Shown here piece by piece: positions 1 through 5,429 of a stretch of 5,429 bases of DNA. This DNA comes from Parachlamydiaceae bacterium (GTDB taxonomy: Bacteria; Chlamydiota; Chlamydiia; Chlamydiales; Parachlamydiaceae), in NCBI GenBank assembly GCA_003164155.1, contig PLSG01000194.1, forward strand, positions 1 to 5,429. Direction: 5' to 3'. A program made the translations under genes and the position numbers. The notes below the pieces were generated by a model. It did no database searches. It was not told the DNA's origin and saw nothing but the letters and a program-made list of their open reading frames with translations. Within the stretch, counting starts at the first letter, position 1; each line of letters opens with the position of its first letter.

Positions 1-90
1 TCAACCTAAAAGCATCGTTAAAAAAACACCCCTACAAATTACGAAGGAGATTTTATTTGGAAAAAACACGTTTTAACTCTGACAAAAAAG
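1..90. other. AT-rich intergenic edge, no supported gene
   Basis: About 31% G+C with several A- or T-runs. A good Shine-Dalgarno-like AAGGAG (44-49) sits 7 bases before a TTG (57-59) on the plus strand, but the frame ends at 126-128 after 23 codons and runs into the putative terminator hairpin, so I do not call a gene. No convincing sigma-70 promoter pair is visible on either strand. Confidence 0.4.
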
Positions 91-111
91 GATGGCTCAT
101 CTCCGTGAGCC
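84..111 (-). terminator. Putative intrinsic terminator downstream of the giant gene
   Basis: On the minus strand, a 6-bp stem GGCTCA/TGAGCC (106-111 pairing with 94-99) closes a 6-nt loop. It is followed by ATCC and then six T residues (89 down to 84). It lies about 215 nt beyond the stop codon of the minus-strand gene, and no other gene lies between. The stem is short and four bases separate it from the T-run, so it would be a modest terminator. The same palindrome read on the plus strand has no T-run after it, which supports the minus orientation. Confidence 0.45.
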
Positions 112-135
112 CGCCTCCGTGCGACTGAACAAAGT

Positions 136-183
136 CCACAGTGACCGCAGCCCCAAGTCCTCGAGGGGCGTAGGGAACTGTGG
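136..183. repeat. Nested inverted repeat (two-tier stem)
   Basis: CCACAGT at 136-142 pairs with ACTGTGG at 177-183 (7 bp). Inside it, GCCCC at 150-154 pairs with GGGGC at 165-169 (5 bp) around a 10-base loop containing part of the palindrome CCTCGAGG (159-166). The two stems are separated by unpaired 7-base segments on both sides. It is the middle of three folding elements in the GC-rich islet. The complementarity is direct; the significance of stems this short is uncertain. Confidence 0.35.
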
Positions 184-205
184 GGATGTCGAGATAGCAT
201 CCAGA

Positions 206-275
206 GCCCTGCAGAGCCAGTTGCAAAAGTCCCAAAAAGCTACCTTTTCGACTTTTGCAACTGGCTCGGCAGGGC
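206..275. repeat. 26-bp near-perfect inverted repeat (long hairpin)
   Basis: The left arm 206-231 and right arm 250-275 are reverse complements at 25 of 26 positions; the only mismatch is A213 opposite G268. The 18-base spacer (232-249) contains a further 5-bp stem, AAAAG (235-239) with CTTTT (244-248), around a CTAC tetraloop, so nearly the whole element can fold into one long hairpin. It starts 49 bases beyond the stop codon of the minus-strand gene. No T-run follows the stem on either strand, so it is not a classical intrinsic terminator. It could be a dispersed palindromic repeat (REP- or MITE-like), an mRNA 3'-end stabiliser, or the end of a structured RNA. The repeat itself is seen directly; its role is inferred. 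Confidence 0.85.
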
Positions 276-324
276 GAACTGAAAAAAAGCGATACGTTAG
301 GAACAGAACAGTATCTATAGAGAT

Positions 325-3300
325 TTAGCTCCTAGTCTTGGAGGTGCGCACGGCTCTTACAAAAGCTCTTTTGGGAGCCTCCTCTCTCTTGGGAGCTTCT
401 ATTCTGAAGGGCATTAAATTTTCTTCTTGAGCTTTTTCTTTACTCTCTTCCTTCGAAGATGAGGAGGCTCCCCCTCGTGAAGAAGTCGTCTGACCGAACG
501 CGCCTTCTAAAGAGCTTTGCGTAGATTTGCTTTGTGCATCCCTGAGTTTAAAGAAGTTACTAAGAAAACTGTTTGGATAATGTTTTCTCAGATCCGCCTT
601 CCAACACAAGATATGCTCACGTAGAAAGCGCTCTATAGCCTGCAAATTCTTTTTAGATTCCAGCCAAGTGATCAAAATTTCCTGTTCGCTTTGCGAGAAG
701 AAAACTTCTCCCGTATAAAAACGCGCTTGAACGGCCAGCAATTTAAATACCGCATTGCGCTCTAAAGAGGCAGCTTCGATGGGATAACGCCCTTGACTAA
801 CGATGCCCTTTTGAGGATGAAACAAGCAGATCCTTTGGTCGCGCCTGACCGAAGCCTTGCTTTGACGATCGCTAGTAAGGAAGTCATAGAGCTGCCCCAC
901 CTCATTTGCGCTGATCAAAACGATCTCCACAGCTTGAGAAGCTTCGTTTTGCACTACCAGAAAGGTACTCAAAGGCTTGCTAAAATAGCTGAAAGGACTT
1001 TGCTTATTCAGGGTAGTTCGGGCAAATTCTTCCGATACGCAAAAGCGGGGGTCAAATAATTCTTCTAAATCTCTTAACTGTGAGGGATAGGACAAATTAA
1101 TGTCTTTCAAAGTACTTTGCGCGCTTGTGCGCACAATTTTTCCGTTCCTTGAGCTTTTATCCCTTCCTAACGAGATAGAAGATGGGGATGACAACGATGA
1201 CGAAGAAGAGGATGACGAAGAAGAAGAGGAGGATAACGCTCTAAAATAATCCTCACTAAAAATTTCATGCAAACGGCTCAGCTGCTGGTTTTTTCTCGGA
1301 CCACCGGCAGTTTCAAACAAACGGCTAATTTGGGCAATCAAGATCTGTTCTTCTTGATCGTGTTGAATTTCAACCAGCTGTTCAATGGTGCTTCCAATCG
1401 TCTGATCAAAACACACATCTAGAGTGCGCGGAACTAGGGGTTTTGCGCTGTCTACGGCCTGAGCGATTATGGCCGAAAAAGCAGAATTCTCGGAACTCAA
1501 CGTTTTCAATTCCACCATATTTTTAGACATCTCAAGCAACATAGTTTCCGTCCGCATCAAATCGGAAATAGCTACTTGCTCTTGGGACGTGTTCACATTT
1601 CCAGCCCATTTCTGCATGGATTCCAAATGCTCTCTTTGAGATTTTAGCGCAGCGCGCGTCTCAGTGAGTGTGTGGCGAAGTCTGCTGTCGTATTTGAAAA
1701 TGAAGTTGTGGATTTTACCTAAATACATTTCCTTGTATTTTTCCAGCACCGTAAGTGCCGGCGCGGGTGCTTCTCCTCTACCAAACTGTTTATAGGGACT
1801 ATCTTCAATAAAAGTGACATTCATCTCTTCCAAATCCCTATAAAAATCCTGGCTCAAATAATTTGCGGGCACCACATCTAAAATGCGCCGGCATTTTTGA
1901 TAGACGATATTTTGCATGATCTGCCGCACAGCCAGCACGTTATTTTCAGCAATTTGGGTAGCCTGCGTGATTAAGCCAAAAAGCATAACATCTAAAACGC
2001 CGAAGCTATCTTCTTTAGATTTCTTAAGCACGACCTTGATAGCATCGACGATATTTTGGGAAAGGCAGGGGATAATTTCTTGTCCCTTACCGAGCCTTCG
2101 CATGCGGTAAGCACCTTGCATAAAATTGCGGATGGTCAGGGCTAAGTTGATCGTCAAAACAGCTAAGGCTTTGGGACCTTGTGGCAGATCGGATCCGGTA
2201 CAATGCTTTTGATCGTAGAAGGTATAGGTTTTATTTGGGTCTGCCTCTCGATGCACATAAGCGGCTTTACTTTTGCCCCGATGGATGATTTGATGATCGC
2301 CTATATAGTTAATAAAGGCCGCAAGGGGCGCAGCAGAACCGCGATCTTTAAAGCCGCGCAATTCTCTGAAGCCATCTACAATTTCTTCTTCAGGAATATC
2401 TTTTAAGACAGCTCCAACATCAATAAAGGCGTGGGTTTTCCCGATAATCCCCCTGCTATCCAACTCTTTGAGATAAGCCCGAGGCTCTGAAGCTGCGATG
2501 ACCTCCATCTGCTTACCTGCGGCGTACCAGGTGGCCCCATCCAGACCCTTTTCAACTTTGGTCTTTAGCTTCGGATGATAAGTATCGCTATTCCACGGAG
2601 TACCAGAAAATCCTTGCACCACCCCAAAAAGCTCCACTAGGTCATATGGTTTGCTGCTGATGCGCATAGAGGGCCCTACGATAGTTGGCAGCACATAGAG
2701 GCGCACAAAATGCAAAATGAGCTTTGGGTTTTGGTTGATGTTTGCCGCAATGGCGTTAATTTCAGTGTCAGATAAATGCAACAGTTTGTAGCTGCGGCTG
2801 CCGCACATGGCATAAAACGCCTCCAAAACAATGCCTGAATCTCGCTTGGCAGATTGGCGCAAACTATTAGCCGTTTGAGCAATTAAATGCACAGGAACGC
2901 CTTGGCGCAAATAAGCTTGCAGGGTATACATTGCCAGTTCGCGGTAATTTCCAAATTCCGATCCGATTTTTGGCTTGCGTGCCCCGAGATAAGGTCCCGC
3001 CAAGATATTTTCTTTTGCCGGGAAAAAGCCATAATGCTCATTGTAATTGCGGCTAAGCGTTAGCTCCATAGTGCGAATGGCTTCTCTGATAAATGCCCAG
3101 CCATCTTGTTGCTCTGGACTCAACCCGATTAAGACCGAGCTATCTGCCTTTGAGACATCTGCCAGATAAGCCTCTATTTTTTCGCGGAAGGCCTGTTTTG
3201 GAGAACGCGCCTCTGCTATAATGTGTTTGGCAAGGCTTATAACGATTTGATCATAGTCGCCGCCGCCAAGCGCGGCTAACTCGACGAGTTTATCGATGAC

Positions 3301-5400
3301 TTTTGCCACAAAGCGCCCTTTTTGTGCCTTAAAGAGCTCGCGGGTAAACAACGGCCTGAGAGGGCCCTTTTCGCCGCCTGCTTTTTTGTCAGCTTCACCT
3401 ATTTTTAGGCAGTCGCAATCAAATAGTTGCGCAAGTTCAGGATCTAAGAGCAAGACTTCCAACAGAAGTGTTGACAAATCTGTGCGGCTGCGGGGAAGGG
3501 GCTTAGCTTTACCGTAAGAAATATGCACTTCATGCCGACAATCGAGGAGAATATCAACCTCATCCATGACAGCATGTCCCGAGCACTGCAGTAGATTCAA
3601 AATCTTGCGGAAGAGTTCCAAACGCGCGCAGCTCTCTGCATAAACTACGGGGGCAAGCCCTTCTGGCTTTTCTAAATCCATGCGCACAGTGCGGGCACGC
3701 AAGGAAAACAGCTGCAATTCTTTGCTGGTGAGCAATAAAAATTGGCGTTTTTCACGCACTTCAATGAGCTTATTGTAAATGATCTGCAAATGCTTCTTAC
3801 TGGTATCGCTCCAATCCAGCCGTTCGGCTTCCTGGTGAAAAATTTCACCGGCGCGCATCTGCATATCTTTAGAAATATCTTCGATCAGCTCTTCTGGAAC
3901 TACAATGCAAGGAATGCGCATACCGTCGGCGATCTTCAAAGCCAGCAAGGGAAGCAGTACCTTGCTCTTTCCTTTGCCCATCATAAGTTGCAAGATGAGA
4001 TTTGGCGGACTTTTGCCCTCCATTAACTCGGCCAGCGCCTCAATTTGATCTTTGCGCAGCAGCATGCCGCTAAGGTATTGGAAAACAAGTTGCTCGGGAG
4101 ATTTGACAGCATCGACATGCGATTCGGCGTTCAGCTCTTCATAGAGCTCTTGAGTAAGACGCTCTAACTCCTGAATGTCTGATGCCGCGCTTTCTTCTGT
4201 TTGCTCTTTTTTGAGCCCTTCGCAACTCTCCCCTCTTGACATTTTGCATAAGTCTATTATCCTCAAAACTATACTCAAAGCCCTATGGCGCTGTTGCTGC
4301 TGCACCTCTACCGATAAGAATTCGCCCACTAGACCCTTGATAGCTAGGACATCTTCCTCGGTCAAAGCTGAATTCCTTTCCACATAGGCGGTGAAATTTC
4401 TCTGGATATACTTGCGCACTAAATCTTCCATAGTCATAGGAACATATTCACCAGATAGACACTCCAGCCGTCTATGAAGCATATGCACAGGCTCGGCTGG
4501 TTTTTTATTAGCTCTGTCAAGCACAGCCGCCCGAAGCGCTTTTTGAAGCTGATCGTGTTTGCTCAGCTGCTGCAGTAGACTTATGTGGGTATACATAAGT
4601 AACTCTTGATTGAGTTTCCAGATTTGTTCCGGCGCTTGATTTTTGAGGGCGATAATTTCATTTTTAGTCCGCTCGAGCTCCCTCACTAAAAGTCCGGGCT
4701 CTTGGCTTTTTTCAAAGCGCTCTAAATGTGCAATTAATTCGACAAGCCGCTGCTCTCTTAAGGCGGATTGTTTTTTACTGACCTCTTCCCTCTGAGCAAT
4801 AAAAAGGCTCTCTTCTTTAGAATCTGCGGGAGCCTGCAAAAAACTATCCGGAAATATTTTAGGAAGCTTTGAAACTGGAGAACGTGGGCTACCGACGATC
4901 TTTGGCAATAGATTAGGCATAGGGGATAAGTTGATGCTTTCGTGCGAAACCGTCACTATCGATTGGGAGGCGATATATTCGGGTTCGGCTTTAATTTTAT
5001 CAAAAAATCCCTCATCTTCTTCAAGGAAAAAGTCCTCGGGCTCCTCGACGTTTTCCTCTGTAATAGACGAAGAGAGGCTGGCAAAGGAGGCAAAACTCGT
5101 GGGCTTTTTCAACAATTTTGGCATGATCCCTCGAGATACTCCTGACAACTTAGGACTCGCCAGCTGGAATAAGAGGGACAATTTTTGGTGCTGCTCTTTA
5201 GATAAATCCATAGTAGCCATCTTATAGAGATCCCAAAAGCAAAATCTGCTGCTTGGCCGCGAAAAGGAGAGGAGATCCTCCTTGAGAATCGTTTCAGGAT
5301 GGGATGCGAGTTGTCTATCGATATCAGTCTCTCCGCCCGAAGAAAAATGGCTCCTTGTGCCTTTCATTTGAAAGATGCATACGGTTTCACTTTTGAGCAT
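325..5400 (-). CDS. Giant SecA/SF2-like motor ATPase, DUF3638/DUF3645-type (uncharacterised)
   Basis: Predicted 1691-residue cytosolic or secreted protein; no signal peptide or membrane segment is visible. Motor motifs appear in order: R449/Q452 (Q-motif-like); P-loop MGKGKSK (474-480); Walker B DEVD (613-616) within VMDEVDILLDCRHEVHISYG, which closely resembles the SecA DEVDSILIDEARTPLIISG segment; a PY...P...SEF block (803-816, DUF3645-like); SGTPW (932-936); TGSDLPQG (1068-1075, like motif V); and QGAYRMRRLGKGQ (1095-1107, like the arginine-finger motif VI). The N-terminus is disordered, with an acidic patch (115-134), proline-rich LPKI linkers (165-182) and predicted coiled coil (about 200-290). 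A 13-Ser tract lies at 1390-1402. A folded C-terminal domain (about 1430-1620) precedes a basic tail with two EAPKR copies (1668-1678). ATP-dependent remodelling or translocation is inferred; the substrate is unknown. The first ATG (5400) has no clear Shine-Dalgarno, the frame is open to the window edge, and Met12, Met61 and Met64 are alternatives. The stop is TAA. Certainty is high for a real gene, good for the family, low for function. Confidence 0.9.
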   Translation of the reverse strand: MLKSETVCIFQMKGTRSHFSSGGETDIDRQLASHPETILKEDLLSFSRPSSRFCFWDLYKMATMDLSKEQHQKLSLLFQLASPKLSGVSRGIMPKLLKKPTSFASFASLSSSITEENVEEPEDFFLEEDEGFFDKIKAEPEYIASQSIVTVSHESINLSPMPNLLPKIVGSPRSPVSKLPKIFPDSFLQAPADSKEESLFIAQREEVSKKQSALREQRLVELIAHLERFEKSQEPGLLVRELERTKNEIIALKNQAPEQIWKLNQELLMYTHISLLQQLSKHDQLQKALRAAVLDRANKKPAEPVHMLHRRLECLSGEYVPMTMEDLVRKYIQRNFTAYVERNSALTEEDVLAIKGLVGEFLSVEVQQQQRHRALSIVLRIIDLCKMSRGESCEGLKKEQTEESAASDIQELERLTQELYEELNAESHVDAVKSPEQLVFQYLSGMLLRKDQIEALAELMEGKSPPNLILQLMMGKGKSKVLLPLLALKIADGMRIPCIVVPEELIEDISKDMQMRAGEIFHQEAERLDWSDTSKKHLQIIYNKLIEVREKRQFLLLTSKELQLFSLRARTVRMDLEKPEGLAPVVYAESCARLELFRKILNLLQCSGHAVMDEVDILLDCRHEVHISYGKAKPLPRSRTDLSTLLLEVLLLDPELAQLFDCDCLKIGEADKKAGGEKGPLRPLFTRELFKAQKGRFVAKVIDKLVELAALGGGDYDQIVISLAKHIIAEARSPKQAFREKIEAYLADVSKADSSVLIGLSPEQQDGWAFIREAIRTMELTLSRNYNEHYGFFPAKENILAGPYLGARKPKIGSEFGNYRELAMYTLQAYLRQGVPVHLIAQTANSLRQSAKRDSGIVLEAFYAMCGSRSYKLLHLSDTEINAIAANINQNPKLILHFVRLYVLPTIVGPSMRISSKPYDLVELFGVVQGFSGTPWNSDTYHPKLKTKVEKGLDGATWYAAGKQMEVIAASEPRAYLKELDSRGIIGKTHAFIDVGAVLKDIPEEEIVDGFRELRGFKDRGSAAPLAAFINYIGDHQIIHRGKSKAAYVHREADPNKTYTFYDQKHCTGSDLPQGPKALAVLTINLALTIRNFMQGAYRMRRLGKGQEIIPCLSQNIVDAIKVVLKKSKEDSFGVLDVMLFGLITQATQIAENNVLAVRQIMQNIVYQKCRRILDVVPANYLSQDFYRDLEEMNVTFIEDSPYKQFGRGEAPAPALTVLEKYKEMYLGKIHNFIFKYDSRLRHTLTETRAALKSQREHLESMQKWAGNVNTSQEQVAISDLMRTETMLLEMSKNMVELKTLSSENSAFSAIIAQAVDSAKPLVPRTLDVCFDQTIGSTIEQLVEIQHDQEEQILIAQISRLFETAGGPRKNQQLSRLHEIFSEDYFRALSSSSSSSSSSSSSLSSPSSISLGRDKSSRNGKIVRTSAQSTLKDINLSYPSQLRDLEELFDPRFCVSEEFARTTLNKQSPFSYFSKPLSTFLVVQNEASQAVEIVLISANEVGQLYDFLTSDRQSKASVRRDQRICLFHPQKGIVSQGRYPIEAASLERNAVFKLLAVQARFYTGEVFFSQSEQEILITWLESKKNLQAIERFLREHILCWKADLRKHYPNSFLSNFFKLRDAQSKSTQSSLEGAFGQTTSSRGGASSSSKEESKEKAQEENLMPFRIEAPKREEAPKRAFVRAVRTSKTRS
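1198..1230 (-). repeat. Tandem serine-codon repeat inside the giant gene
   Basis: A 15-base unit at 1198-1212 is repeated at 1213-1230 with one extra in-frame triplet. It lies within a run of 13 TCN serine codons (1195-1233, residues 1390-1402), followed by a further Ser-rich stretch to about residue 1410 (down to 1171). Every length difference is a multiple of three, so copy-number change would alter protein length without shifting the frame. At the protein level it is a flexible linker between the helical region (about 1120-1380) and the C-terminal domain (about 1430-1620). Confidence 0.75.
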
Positions 5401-5429
5401 AGTGTTTAAGCAATTGAAACGCGCAACTA

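Larger units (their letters stand above)
91..275. other. GC-rich, highly structured intergenic islet
   Basis: Base composition jumps from about 31% G+C over 1-90 to about 60% over 91-230, then falls again after the long hairpin. The islet holds three inverted repeats in a row: GGCTCA/TGAGCC (94-99/106-111); CCACAGT/ACTGTGG (136-142/177-183) enclosing GCCCC/GGGGC (150-154/165-169); and the long hairpin at 206-275. Stop-free frames exist on both strands, but neither has a convincing ribosome binding site or recognisable protein, and high G+C alone makes stops rare. A dispersed repeat unit or a small structured RNA are the leading readings. Nothing in the sequence fixes which strand would be transcribed. 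Confidence 0.5.

Noticed and set aside
57..128. Plus-strand 23-codon frame (TTG start) behind AAGGAG at 44-49
   Set aside because: The spacing is good, but the peptide is very short, unrecognised, and ends within the structured islet; a chance SD-like hexamer is more likely.
53..235. Minus-strand 60-codon frame starting at a TTG
   Set aside because: The start lies in the loop of the long hairpin, no Shine-Dalgarno is visible, and the frame crosses the putative terminator. Its residues look fairly protein-like, so a decayed gene or repeat-borne frame cannot be excluded, but nothing supports calling it.
206..275. Long hairpin as a CRISPR repeat or classical terminator
   Set aside because: There is only one inverted pair and no regularly spaced direct repeats, and no T-run follows the stem on either strand.
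92..328. Plus-strand 78-codon frame starting MAHLREPASV
   Set aside because: No usable ribosome binding site (purines abut the ATG). The frame runs through the long inverted repeat and converges into the giant gene's end, and its composition is explained by the GC-rich islet. No family recognised.
793..1059. Plus-strand 88-codon frame and similar ones (1916-2110, 2179-2406, 3296-3517, 3742-4026, 4175-4387, 4931-5227)
   Set aside because: All lie antisense within the giant coding frame, none has domain-like features, and they are expected shadows of a 5-kb gene.
2676..2882. Minus-strand 68-codon frame inside the giant gene
   Set aside because: Out-of-frame overlap on the same strand within continuous conserved-looking coding sequence; no reason to prefer it.
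325..5400. Annotation as genuine SecA or as a deubiquitinase
   Set aside because: The overall length, insert and C-terminal regions do not match SecA. The 'ubiquitinyl hydrolase' label used for eukaryotic relatives has no matching catalytic Cys/His signature that I can see here.

Overview
The window is almost entirely one giant minus-strand gene. It encodes a protein of up to 1691 residues (complement of 325-5400), followed at its 3' side by about 320 bases of non-coding DNA. The protein has the ordered motifs of a SecA/superfamily-2-like ATP-driven motor and resembles the DUF3638/DUF3645 family: a GxGKS P-loop, a DEVD Walker B box, a conserved PY...P...SEF block, an SGTPW motif, a TGSDLP motif and an arginine-rich QGAYRMRRLGKGQ motif. 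In fungi and other eukaryotes, DUF3638/DUF3645 proteins are very large and often annotated as 'ubiquitinyl hydrolase'. In bacteria, the relatives I know of are mainly large uncharacterised proteins of amoeba-associated, chlamydia-related bacteria (Parachlamydiales such as Waddlia, Parachlamydia and Estrella). That, with a moderate base composition (mid-40s % GC by eye), makes a Chlamydiota host my best guess. No rRNA or marker gene in the window confirms it.

Layout, left to right: 1-81 is AT-rich with no supported gene. A small hairpin with a T-run, read on the minus strand (84-111), looks like an intrinsic terminator for the giant gene. Positions 91-275 form a GC-rich islet (about 60% G+C over 91-230, against about 31% over 1-90) packed with inverted repeats. 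Its most striking part is a 26-bp near-perfect inverted repeat at 206-231/250-275. Then comes the giant gene, with its stop at 325-327. Its reading frame is still open at the right edge of the window (5401-5429), so the true start could lie upstream of 5429 or at an internal ATG.

Within the protein the order is: disordered, acidic and proline-rich N-terminus (about 1-200); helical or coiled-coil segment (about 200-430); motor N-half with P-loop and DEVD (about 430-640); a long insert (about 640-930) ending in the SEF block and SGTPW; motor C-half (about 930-1120); a second helical region (about 1120-1380); a 13-serine tract (1390-1402); a conserved-looking folded C-terminal domain (about 1430-1620); and a basic Ser/Lys/Arg tail (about 1620-1691). 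Only one gene can be supported, so there is no operon or gene partnership to read. The main leads are the SecA-like motor of unknown substrate and the structured palindromic islet at its 3' end.
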